25,052 bases of DNA, from positions 1 to 25,052 of the forward strand of contig JAUWZT010000014.1 of assembly GCA_030615145.1 (NCBI GenBank), read 5' to 3'. The notes beneath the pieces were generated by a model that made no database searches, was not told the origin of the DNA, and worked only from the letters and a program-made list of their open reading frames with translations. Below, in pieces: positions 14,776 through 22,676 of this stretch. Position 1 is the stretch's first letter. Each line of letters starts with the position of its first letter. The position numbers were made by a program, and so were the translations under genes. This stretch comes from Promethearchaeota archaeon. GTDB taxonomy: Archaea; Asgardarchaeota; Lokiarchaeia; Sigyniarchaeales; SOKP01.

Positions 14776-15048
14776 ATAATTATATCCTTCTAATTTTTTT
14801 TTCTAAAAATCCTTATAACTATAATTAAAAAGATATAACTCCTATTTATGTGTTTTTCTTCAAAATACTACGCCTAAACCAATAGTCTAATATTAAAATT
14901 CTATTGATTAAAGAAATAAATTTAAAGTTGAAAATTCGTCTCCTTTAATTCCTTTCGGTTAAGTACCTCGAATGTTTTAATTTTAAAATAAATTTTTATA
15001 TTTGGAATTATTTCAATGGTTATACCAAAACAATTTTTTATTAAAAAA

Positions 15049-15152
15049 GCCCATATAGTGTAGTACGGTTAGCATTAGGGACTGTCACTCCTTCGACCCG
15101 GGTTCAACTCCGCGTGTGAAAACCATACGCGATGAAACTCCCGGTGTGGGCG
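15049..15152 (+). tRNA. tRNA-Asp(GTC) with a T-loop intron
   Basis: 104 nt as encoded, 74 nt after removal of a 30-nt intron. Acceptor GCCCATA/TGTGGGC with discriminator G; anticodon stem AGGGA/TCCTT with loop CTGTCAC (anticodon GTC at 15084-15086); T stem CCGGG/CCCGG, which only closes after intron removal; T loop TTCAACT. Confidence 0.93.
15109..15138 (+). other. tRNA-Asp intron in the T loop (30 nt)
   Basis: A complete BHB motif: outer helix CCGGG/CCCGG (the T stem itself), central helix TTCA (15103-15106) with TGAA (15133-15136), 3-nt bulges ACT on both strands, and an inner stem CGCGT/ACGCG. Cuts after the second base of each bulge give the stated ends. Because CTCC occurs at both junctions, shifts of up to four bases yield the same mature RNA. 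Confidence 0.9.
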
Positions 15153-15330
15153 CCATTATTCATATCCATATTCAAATTTATTCAAATTCCATCATTAGCT
15201 ATTGATATCCATACAAAGTTAAAGACAAGAATTTTTTATATCTTAAAATTAAATTATTATCTTTTGTATCAGACTTCCCGAACCCTAATTAAAACCTTAC
15301 GATTTTTGTAGGTGCAAAAGATTAAAGCTT

Positions 15331-15340
15331 TTTATATAAA
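15331..15340 (+). promoter_or_regulatory. TATA box of the first plus-strand SCP2 gene
   Basis: TTTATATAAA, preceded by purines (AAAGC). Start of transcription is expected about 25 nt downstream, leaving a leader of about 55 nt before the ATG. The leader contains GAGGTT, a weak Shine-Dalgarno match, 10 nt before the start codon. Confidence 0.6.
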
Positions 15341-15420
15341 AACGAATTATCTTAAATCACAATATTAATTAATGTCAATATTAAAATATAGGTTGAAATT
15401 TAAAAAGAGGTTAAATAATA

Positions 15421-15855
15421 ATGGTAGATCAAGCATTATTAAAAGAAATTAAGGACAAAATCGACGCGGGAGCTGCAGCTGCCGACCCAAAAGATACTCT
15501 TAAAGTATACGAACTTTTCAAGCAAGTAGCGGAAGAGAACGAGGACTTAAAAGAGGAACTAGAAGATATGGATATTACCATCCAGATGAACATAACCGAC
15601 AAGGATGCTAAATTCTGGTTGAAGGCACACGATGGTACATTGGAATTTGGCGAAGGTGATGTTGAGAACCCATCGTTTACTTTTTCCGCCACTAATGAAA
15701 TTGGCGCAGGAATGCTTTTTGGCGAAGTTGACGCCACCAGTGCATACATGGCTGGTGACATCACTGTTGAAGGTAATTTACAAGATGCAATGGCTTTTCA
15801 AGAGATTATTGAACTCGCTTTAGAAGCTCTTGAGGACATGTTTGAAGACCTTTAA
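15421..15855 (+). CDS. SCP2-type sterol-carrier protein, acidic (144 aa)
   Basis: The SCP2 pattern is clear: amphipathic N-terminal helix, DMDITIQMNITDKDAKFWLKA (strand-rich sheet with Trp), GDVENPSFTFSAT, then GEVDATSAYMAGDITVEGNLQDAMAFQEII, the usual C-terminal signature in which the tunnel-closing helix follows EGNLQDA. It is strongly acidic (EEDEDLKEELEDM-type stretches) and looks highly expressed, with a good TATA box and an Asp/Glu-rich composition. It has a close paralogue 295 nt downstream, so a recent tandem duplication is likely. Known family members bind lipids or CoA thioesters; the archaeal ligand is undetermined. Confidence 0.88.
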   Translation: MVDQALLKEIKDKIDAGAAAADPKDTLKVYELFKQVAEENEDLKEELEDMDITIQMNITDKDAKFWLKAHDGTLEFGEGDVENPSFTFSATNEIGAGMLFGEVDATSAYMAGDITVEGNLQDAMAFQEIIELALEALEDMFEDL

Positions 15856-16055
15856 GCTATCTTAATTTTCCATCAACTTTAAAAATTATTTTATTTTTTA
15901 TTTTAGTTCTCAGTTGGTTTTTTATGTAAATTTAATTTTTCGTTAATTCTTAATAATAAAAAGTAAGAAATATACGACATAAATTACAAAATTGTTCCTT
16001 ATCAAACCATAGTAATTATGGATTTCACTGTGTAATTTATAAAAGAAATAAAACC

Positions 16056-16065
16056 TTTTTATATA
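16056..16065 (+). promoter_or_regulatory. TATA box of the second plus-strand SCP2 gene
   Basis: TTTTTATATA, 84 nt before the ATG, matching the distance of the TATA box in the first copy (80 nt). The leader ends in AAGGTTGAAAAATC before the start codon, and GGTTGAAA also occurs in the first copy's leader. Confidence 0.6.
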
Positions 16066-16149
16066 GTAAAAAGTTATACATTATAGTATTTGTTTAATCT
16101 ATCAAAATTTTAAATAAAATACAAAATCAAAAAATAAGGTTGAAAAATC

Positions 16150-16584
16150 ATGGTTGATGAAGCATTATTAAAAGAAATGAAAGTTAAATTTGAGGCTGGA
16201 GCTGCTGCCTCTGATGTTATGGACTCGTTGAAAGTTTTTGAGATGTTCAAGCAAATTGCTGTAGAGAACGAGGACTTGAAAGAGGAACTAGAAGATATGG
16301 ACATAACCATCCAAATGAACATAACGGACGCAGATAAAAAGTTCTGGTTAAAGGCAAAAGAAGGAACGCTAGAATATGGCGAAGGTGATGTTGATAACCC
16401 ATCCTTTACGTTCTCTGCCACTAAAGAAGTTGGCTCAGGCATGTTGTTCGGCGAAGTTGACGCCACAAGCGCATACATGGCCGGTGACATTACCGTTGAG
16501 GGTAATCTTCAGGATGCAATGGCCTTTCAAGAGATTATTGAGCTCGCATTAGAGGCTTACGAAGATTTAATCGAAGATTTGTAA
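16150..16584 (+). CDS. SCP2-type sterol-carrier protein, acidic, paralogue (144 aa)
   Basis: It has the same length as the gene at 15421-15855 and a near-identical central and C-terminal sequence (ENEDLKEELEDMDITIQMN, GEVDATSAYMAGDITVEGN, DAMAFQEIIELALEA). Differences cluster in the first 40 residues and around residues 60-75 (DADKKFWLKAKEGTLEYG). Each copy has its own TATA box, so the two are independent transcripts. A dosage effect or slightly different ligands could explain keeping both. Confidence 0.88.
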   Translation: MVDEALLKEMKVKFEAGAAASDVMDSLKVFEMFKQIAVENEDLKEELEDMDITIQMNITDADKKFWLKAKEGTLEYGEGDVDNPSFTFSATKEVGSGMLFGEVDATSAYMAGDITVEGNLQDAMAFQEIIELALEAYEDLIEDL

Positions 16585-16650
16585 TTAATCTCGAATTTAA
16601 ACGATATTAAACCTTTCGTGAAATCTCTTATAATTTTTTTTTATTTTATT

Positions 16651-17928
16651 CTATTTATTAAATTCAATTTTTTTTTCAAGTTTGAAGATTTTGTCGTTTT
16701 TTTTGACAGGTGTATCAACTAAAATACCTACGGTAAGTCGTTGAGTTTTCGATTTAACTGAGGGTGTTTCAGTTAGATTGCTTTTTTGTTTAATCTGCAG
16801 TGAATTAATTATTTGACGCAAATACGTATCGGTATGAGTTCCAATTATAAAAATCTCGTCCTTCAATTTTAATTTACCCGCAGTTAATAGTATTTTAGCC
16901 GCTTTTTTTTCCGAGTAATAAGAAAGAACTTTTCCAATTTCGACTTTTTTATAATTCGAGATATTTCCATCAAATTCTAGTTGGATTTCGTCTCCTTTAG
17001 GGCGTTCAAAGTAGAATCCCGTAGAAAAACCTCTGTTATACACCTTGCTTAATCGTGTGAGCCATCCTTTGACTTTCTCTTGGGTAAATGTATTATCGTA
17101 ATAAGCGTCAATTGCTTCTTTGTAGCAAGAAGTAGTTTCTTCGATATAGATTGGGTCTCTCATGCGACCCTCTATTTTAAAAGCGTCGATTTTAGCTTCT
17201 ATTAATTCGGGGATATGCTCGATTAAACACAAATCTTTTGCGTTGATGAAAAAAACTCCGTCATAGAGAAATTCGTTTGATTGATCGTCGTATATGCGCC
17301 ATCTTCTACGGCAAGGTTGAACACACCTTCCTCTGTTAGCAGAATACTCTTGAGACTCACATGTTTCGGCCGAGAAATAACAACGACCGGATATCGAAGT
17401 ACATTGAGCACCGTGCACAAAAGTTTCAATTTCAGCTTTTTTTATTTTACTTTTTATTTCTTTAATTTGTTTCAGAGATAATTCTCTAGCAAGAATTAAT
17501 CTTTGGGCACCCAAGTCTTCATAAAATTTTGCCGATCGATAGTTCGAAATATTAGCTTGAGTTGAGATGTGAAAGGGTAATCCTTTTTCTTTGACGATTT
17601 CAATAGCTCCAATATCGTGAATTATGACGGCATCTATCTCTGCTTCTACGGCTTTATCTAAAACAATATTGAGGAGGTCGAATTCGTTTTCATATATTAT
17701 TATGTTCGTAGTCATATAAGCCTTAATATTATTGTTATGGCATTTTTTCACTATATTATTTAACTCTTCTAATCTGAAATTATCGCTAAACATTCTCATG
17801 TTAAAAGCTTCTATGCCAAAATAGACCGCATCAGCTTTACCTAAAACGGCGTTTAAAGACTTGTAGTTTTTTAAAGGCGCCATTAGTTCCACTTTTTTAT
17901 TAGCTGTATCCAACATTTTCAATATCAA
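16651..17928 (-). CDS. Peptidase U32-family protein, TrhP/RlhA-like (425 aa)
   Basis: The N-terminal half is a TIM-barrel-like domain (VELMAPLKNYKSLNAVLGKADAVYFG). The U32 signature follows: FVHGAQCTSISGRCYFS (C176, C183), then C190 and NRGRCVQPCRRRW (C202, C206). Next come KDLCLIEHIPELIE and DAFKIEGRMRDPIYIEE. The Cys set is that of members now known to act on RNA: the bacterial relatives TrhP and RlhA add hydroxyl groups to tRNA or rRNA uridine/cytidine with prephenate, although the family was first named as peptidases. An RNA-modification role is therefore more likely than proteolysis. An internal ATG at codon 5 could be the true start. The C-terminal domain (about 320-425) is strand-rich. 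Confidence 0.85.
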   Translation of the reverse strand: MILKMLDTANKKVELMAPLKNYKSLNAVLGKADAVYFGIEAFNMRMFSDNFRLEELNNIVKKCHNNNIKAYMTTNIIIYENEFDLLNIVLDKAVEAEIDAVIIHDIGAIEIVKEKGLPFHISTQANISNYRSAKFYEDLGAQRLILARELSLKQIKEIKSKIKKAEIETFVHGAQCTSISGRCYFSAETCESQEYSANRGRCVQPCRRRWRIYDDQSNEFLYDGVFFINAKDLCLIEHIPELIEAKIDAFKIEGRMRDPIYIEETTSCYKEAIDAYYDNTFTQEKVKGWLTRLSKVYNRGFSTGFYFERPKGDEIQLEFDGNISNYKKVEIGKVLSYYSEKKAAKILLTAGKLKLKDEIFIIGTHTDTYLRQIINSLQIKQKSNLTETPSVKSKTQRLTVGILVDTPVKKNDKIFKLEKKIEFNK

Positions 17929-18027
17929 CTTATTTAAAATTACAAATCTTGAATATTTAAAACGAAATAAATTTACTGTTGAATAACATTAATGTGAAAA
18001 AGAATAAAAAAAAATTGATAGATTTTA

Positions 18028-19758
18028 TTAAATTAGTGTAAACCAGAGATAGAAAAGGAAGGCGCCAATACCAAAGAATATCACTGCTAAGATATAAGTC
18101 ATATGCTTCGAGTAATTGCGATACCTTTTACCTGATTCTGTCTCAATCGTGTCGACTTGAAGGTATGGACTTGGACCTCGTCTATACCACCCTTTAATTC
18201 TTACCCGTTGTCCTACTAATCTGTTAGCTTTCGTAAGAGCCCAAAAAAAGTCTACCAGACCAAATCCGAATCGATAATCGATGTACATTAGGCCAGTATT
18301 ATCTTGGAAGTATAGGTCTTCTCCAAAGTAATAACCTGGAATTCCTTTTCCTACTATTTTCCCTTCGATAATTGCCGGAACTGCACGAACTGGCGATACT
18401 TTTATGTTGGTAATTAATTCAACTACATTACTAGGCGGGATGGTTTCAAACCCGCTTCGGTACATGAAAGAAGTTCGTCCTATTACTCCCAAACCCATAA
18501 TAAAAAATCCAATAGCCCATAGAAGAATCAAATTGTTTACTGTAATTAAGGTTCCTAAGGATATCAAACCTACTAATCCCAGGATCCAGATGGCTGTCAT
18601 TCCAGCTAATATTATAAAAATAAACGTTGGCAATTGTTTAATGAAAATATCGGTAATGAATTCACCGACCATAGATTTTCCTACTTGTTGTTCTTTAATA
18701 ATTCTTGCCTCGGAAAAATCGTATTCAACAGGTACTCCATAGGTGGCACATTGTCCATTTAGTCGTTGGATTCTTTTTGCAGGTAAAGGATGGGTGCTAA
18801 ATACTTGAAAATATTTTGCCCAAGGATTAAAAAGATCCCAACCCGCGGCTGCTTGAACTACTCTCTTCGAAACGCGACCATGATTGTCCATACTTTGTGC
18901 AGCTAAATGACTCGCTTTCTTCGGATCAAAAATCCCCAAACCTCGAAGTCCTCTTACGCGTGATTTTTGCCTTTCTTTAATTTCAGCTTCAGTACCGCCC
19001 GCTATCAATCCATACGCTATTTTGACTAAAGCCGTGGATAATGTATTTGGGTTTTCAGTCAACTCAGCAGCGTGTTGATCCGCAAAATATTCTCGGATTC
19101 GACTAACGAATAAAGACACGATGTATCCAATATAATAAGAAATATAAGATACAACTGCAACAACAATTAATACTAAAACAATGTAACTTCCCGCATCATC
19201 ATCTTTAGAGCTTCTGAATAAACTTGAAAAACGAACGGTGAAGTAAGCCCAGCGTGCTATCGTCAATAAAATTAAAGGGATAGCAAAAACTACTGTCATT
19301 AAAATGAAATCATTATGTACAACGTGTCCTAATTCGTGAGCAACTACTGCACTTTGTTCGCCTTCGTCTAAATAATGTAATATTCCGTCAGTGATTACAA
19401 TTCTCGCGCTATTCTTTGTATAACCAAATGTAAAGGCTTGGGGGTTTAAATCGTGAATTATTCCCATTCTAGGTGTTCTAATCCCCCGAATTGCCACAAC
19501 TTTATCTATTACATCTGCTAAATGTGGGTATTGGTAAGTGAAATCTTCGTAGGGAATCCAATCGATTCTGTAAATTAATCTTATCATTAGTGGTGAAATT
19601 CCATATTGAAACAATATGATTAAAACAGTAAAACCAATCATTAACGACAAACCAAATAGATTACTTGGTAAAAACCAGACTCCTATAGTAAAAACCAACG
19701 CATAGATAAGCCCAAATAAGAACAAAACTGCCATTGTTGATGCTAATTTCAATCCCAT
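18028..19758 (-). CDS. HtpX-like M48 membrane metalloprotease with C-terminal extension (576 aa)
   Basis: Domain order: two N-terminal membrane helices (about 8-30 and 34-55), a soluble linker, the zinc site HELGH (141-145) with likely third ligand E223 in SRIREYFADQHA, two helices between (about 152-172 and 190-218), and the STHP motif (321-324) of M48 proteases. Two more helices follow (about 376-400 and 408-428). A strand-rich domain (about 440-545, SPVRAVPAIIEGKIVGKGIPGYYFGEDLYFQDNTG) precedes a last helix (about 555-574). HtpX-type enzymes cut damaged membrane proteins. The extension makes it about twice the length of bacterial HtpX; it resembles the outer domain of GIDE/NfeD-like proteins, but only by pattern. 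Confidence 0.9.
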   Translation of the reverse strand: MGLKLASTMAVLFLFGLIYALVFTIGVWFLPSNLFGLSLMIGFTVLIILFQYGISPLMIRLIYRIDWIPYEDFTYQYPHLADVIDKVVAIRGIRTPRMGIIHDLNPQAFTFGYTKNSARIVITDGILHYLDEGEQSAVVAHELGHVVHNDFILMTVVFAIPLILLTIARWAYFTVRFSSLFRSSKDDDAGSYIVLVLIVVAVVSYISYYIGYIVSLFVSRIREYFADQHAAELTENPNTLSTALVKIAYGLIAGGTEAEIKERQKSRVRGLRGLGIFDPKKASHLAAQSMDNHGRVSKRVVQAAAGWDLFNPWAKYFQVFSTHPLPAKRIQRLNGQCATYGVPVEYDFSEARIIKEQQVGKSMVGEFITDIFIKQLPTFIFIILAGMTAIWILGLVGLISLGTLITVNNLILLWAIGFFIMGLGVIGRTSFMYRSGFETIPPSNVVELITNIKVSPVRAVPAIIEGKIVGKGIPGYYFGEDLYFQDNTGLMYIDYRFGFGLVDFFWALTKANRLVGQRVRIKGWYRRGPSPYLQVDTIETESGKRYRNYSKHMTYILAVIFFGIGAFLFYLWFTLI

Positions 19759-19962
19759 TTCAATTCACTTAAAGTTTTAATTTTACGATACTATTTTTGG
19801 ATAGATTTATTTAATATTATAATAAATTGTTACTAATATTCATGAAACACTAACTAATTAATATTTTCTATTAGAATTTGTAAGTTAGTTTGACAATATT
19901 CCGAAAAGAATAAAATAGTATTTTATTACTAATATTTCAACAAGTCTTGCAATATTCCTTTA

Positions 19963-19968
19963 GGTGAT
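19963..19968 (+). promoter_or_regulatory. Shine-Dalgarno-like GGTGAT before a TTG start
   Basis: GGTGAT is the archaeal anti-SD complement and touches the TTG at 19969. The same hexamer precedes the TTG of the gene at 20752. It supports both TTG starts. Confidence 0.5.
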
Positions 19969-20598
19969 TTGGTTATAAGTACCAATTTAAAGCACTTATA
20001 TAAAGTTACTGATAATCTTATTAAACAACAGTTTTATCTAAGTGGTAGCGATACAATTATCGGTAGAACGCCTGAAATTTCAATTAAAATAAAAAGCTCT
20101 GGTCTAATTGTTAAAAGATTTAAGGATCTCTTTAACGATAATATTCAATTGTTTTTAGAAGGTAATTATATGAACTTTTTTCAACCTTTTAAAATAATTA
20201 AAGGAATTGACGATAATTACATAAGAGAAATATATCAAGATATACAAATCAAATTAACGGCAATGCATGGTACGGATTTTGATGTAGTAATTTTATATAC
20301 AATTGTATTAAGTTCTTTAATTACAAGTATTCGAGACATACACTTTGATAAGTCAGTACAAGAAGTTATAAGAAGAGTTGGGAAGAAATCAGATAAACTG
20401 AGCCAAAAACAAATTCAGAGTGAATTGGATAAATTGTATATGCATAATAACAAAAATGTTTCGATTTTATATAATATTTCATATCTTGATGCGTTAGCAG
20501 AATCCTTTCATTTTATGAAGACTGCTCGCACATGTAAAATCCAAAAAAGCAAGTATATTAACCGTATTGTAAATTTGATACTTTTTTCAAAGAACTAA
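19969..20598 (+). CDS. Hypothetical protein (209 aa, TTG start)
   Basis: I do not recognise a family. The protein is basic and helical, rich in Lys, Ile, Asn and Ser, with no membrane segment and no clear catalytic motif. It is divergent from the HtpX-like gene and lies upstream of the CoA-transferase/GNAT gene on the same strand, 153 nt away. Both genes use TTG after GGTGAT. The nearest in-frame ATG is about 200 nt inside and would remove the first third, so TTG is preferred. Confidence 0.6.
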   Translation: MVISTNLKHLYKVTDNLIKQQFYLSGSDTIIGRTPEISIKIKSSGLIVKRFKDLFNDNIQLFLEGNYMNFFQPFKIIKGIDDNYIREIYQDIQIKLTAMHGTDFDVVILYTIVLSSLITSIRDIHFDKSVQEVIRRVGKKSDKLSQKQIQSELDKLYMHNNKNVSILYNISYLDALAESFHFMKTARTCKIQKSKYINRIVNLILFSKN

Positions 20599-20708
20599 GA
20601 ACATGATGATTAAACACCAAAAAATTGAAAAAAATTAATTTCTCTAACCAATTCCAAATCCGTTAGATGATAGAAAGCTTGTTTTGATTATATTTAAAAT
20701 TGTTTAAT

Positions 20709-20722
20709 ACTTATCGATAAGT
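20709..20722. promoter_or_regulatory. 14-bp perfect palindrome upstream of the CoA-transferase/GNAT gene
   Basis: ACTTATCGATAAGT is its own reverse complement and lies 29 nt before the TTG start. Its position suits an operator for a dimeric regulator. A role in termination of the upstream gene is less likely because no T-run follows. Confidence 0.4.
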
Positions 20723-20742
20723 GTAAGGCTAAATATTTAATT

Positions 20743-20748
20743 GGTGAT
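20743..20748 (+). promoter_or_regulatory. Shine-Dalgarno-like GGTGAT before the TTG start at 20752
   Basis: GGTGAT three bases before TTG. No in-frame ATG lies close by, so this site decides the start. Confidence 0.5.
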
Positions 20749-20751
20749 TAT

Positions 20752-22656
20752 TTGTCCAACTATCGGAATGAAGACTTATCCTTTTTAATAAATAAATACA
20801 GTAAAAAAAAAGTATCAATTACAAAAGCGATTAAGAATTTCATAAAGCCTGGAGACCGGATATTTATAGATTCAGGTTGTGCAGAACCTATAGACTTAAC
20901 TAAAAAGCTAATTGAGTTAGGTTTAGAACTTCCTGACGTAGAAATCCTGCATTTTCTTAGTTTAAGCGATTTAGATTATTATGAAACGGCTGGTGGACTA
21001 GAAGATTTATTTAGACATAATGCTTTTTTTATTGGAAAATCACTTCGGAAATACATTAGAGATGGTCAAGCGGATTACACTCCAATTCTTTTATCTGAAA
21101 TTCCCTGGTTATTTAAACTAGGTAAAATGCATCTAGACACGGCACTCATTCAAGTAAGCCCACCAGATAGATATGGCTTTTGTAGTTACGGTATTAATGT
21201 GGATATTGTTAAACCTATAGCTGAAAGTTCTGAATATGTAGTAGCAGAAATTAACCCCAATATGCCCCGTACATTAGGTGACTCGTTTATCCATATGGAC
21301 GACATAGACGCGTTTGTTATTTCTAATCACGATGTTATCGAGTTCAGTTACGGTGAACCTGATGCTGTTTCTACTAAAATAGCAAAATTTGTAGCATCCT
21401 TAATAGAAGATGAATCCACGATCCAAATGGGTATTGGTGAAATTCCAAATGCGGTAACTATCGAATTAGCCGATAAGAAAGATTTGGGAATACACAGTGA
21501 AGTCTTCTCAGATGGTATAGTAGATCTCGTCGAAAATGGAGTTGTTACCTGTAAAAAAAAGTCGATACATAAGGATAAAATAATCTGTTCTTTTGTTATG
21601 GGCACAAGACGATTATACGACTTTGTGCACGATAATCCAATGGTAGAATTTCATCCCTGCGATTATACAAATGATCCGTTTATAATTAGCCAAAATAAGA
21701 AGCAAATTGCGATTAACGCGGCGCTTTCTGTTGATTTAACAGGACAAGTAAATTCAGATTCAATTGGGCATCAATTTTATAGTGGAATCGGGGGGCAAGT
21801 TGATTTTGTGAGGGGCGCTGCTCGATCTAAGAATGGGAAACCAATTATGGTCCTACCTTCTACGGCCACCATGAAAGATGGTACTATAGTTTCTCGAATC
21901 GTTCCATTCCTTCAACCTGGTGCGGGGGTAGTAGTAACTAGAGGGGATGTACATTATGTTGCAACTGAGTGGGGGTTAGCTTATCTTTATGGAAAAAGCA
22001 TACGAGAAAGAGTTCTGGAAATGATAAACATCGCTCATCCAGATTTTCGAGAAGAACTATTAGAACACGCAAAAAAATGGAATTATATCTACTCTGATCA
22101 AACCTTACCAGTTTCTATTGATGGTAGAATAAGCATTTATCCAGAAAAATACGAAACTAAATTGGAGTTAAGGAATGGAAAAACCATCAAGATTCGTCCA
22201 GTAAAACCAACTGACGAAAGAATGATCCAAGAACTTCATTATTCTTTAGATGATAAAGATAGATATTTTAGATTCTTTTCTCCCATGAAAGATTTTCGTC
22301 ACAAGAAAATTCAACCCTTTGTTAATATCGATTATACTACAAATATGATATTAGTAGGAGAATTTAACGAAAAAGGAACAGATAATATTATTGCGATAGG
22401 GGCATTCTTTAAAACCTTCCAAGCCTCCTTAGGTGAAATTGCGTTTGTTGTTCATAGAGATTGGAGAAATTTAGGAATTACTAAATTCTTTTTAAATTAC
22501 CTAGTACAAATTGCTAAAGAACTCAATTATAGAACATTTGGCGGCTCAATTTTGTTAGAAAATAAATCAATGCTCCATATTATTAATACTTCTGGCTATA
22601 CATTAAAAATAAAAAAGATTGAAGAAGGCGTTACTGATTTTGCCTTTGATCTGTAA
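20752..22656 (+). CDS. Acyl-CoA transferase/hydrolase fused to a GNAT acetyltransferase (634 aa)
   Basis: Residues about 1-460 are a CoA-transferase of the acetyl-CoA hydrolase/4-hydroxybutyrate CoA-transferase family. Landmarks are VSPPDRYGFCSYG (136-147), GIGEIPNAV (227-235), the catalytic-Glu motif GIHSEVFSDG (E250), and GGQVDFVRGA further on. Such enzymes move CoA between acyl groups via a glutamyl-CoA thioester. Residues about 473-634 are a GNAT domain: IRPVKPTD opens strand 1, then VHRDWRNLGITKFFLNYL carries a degenerate acetyl-CoA loop in place of the usual Q/RxxGxG/A. Similar fusions exist in other microbes, where the GNAT part may regulate or acetylate a partner. The substrate is unknown. 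Confidence 0.88.
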   Translation: MSNYRNEDLSFLINKYSKKKVSITKAIKNFIKPGDRIFIDSGCAEPIDLTKKLIELGLELPDVEILHFLSLSDLDYYETAGGLEDLFRHNAFFIGKSLRKYIRDGQADYTPILLSEIPWLFKLGKMHLDTALIQVSPPDRYGFCSYGINVDIVKPIAESSEYVVAEINPNMPRTLGDSFIHMDDIDAFVISNHDVIEFSYGEPDAVSTKIAKFVASLIEDESTIQMGIGEIPNAVTIELADKKDLGIHSEVFSDGIVDLVENGVVTCKKKSIHKDKIICSFVMGTRRLYDFVHDNPMVEFHPCDYTNDPFIISQNKKQIAINAALSVDLTGQVNSDSIGHQFYSGIGGQVDFVRGAARSKNGKPIMVLPSTATMKDGTIVSRIVPFLQPGAGVVVTRGDVHYVATEWGLAYLYGKSIRERVLEMINIAHPDFREELLEHAKKWNYIYSDQTLPVSIDGRISIYPEKYETKLELRNGKTIKIRPVKPTDERMIQELHYSLDDKDRYFRFFSPMKDFRHKKIQPFVNIDYTTNMILVGEFNEKGTDNIIAIGAFFKTFQASLGEIAFVVHRDWRNLGITKFFLNYLVQIAKELNYRTFGGSILLENKSMLHIINTSGYTLKIKKIEEGVTDFAFDL

Positions 22657-22676
22657 CATTCATTAAAATATTTCGT

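Noticed and set aside
15429..16490. Antisense ORFs opposite the two acidic SCP2 genes (15429-15764 and 16110-16490)
   Set aside because: Both are Ser/Pro/Ala-rich reverse readings of strongly coding plus-strand genes and mirror each other because the genes are paralogues.
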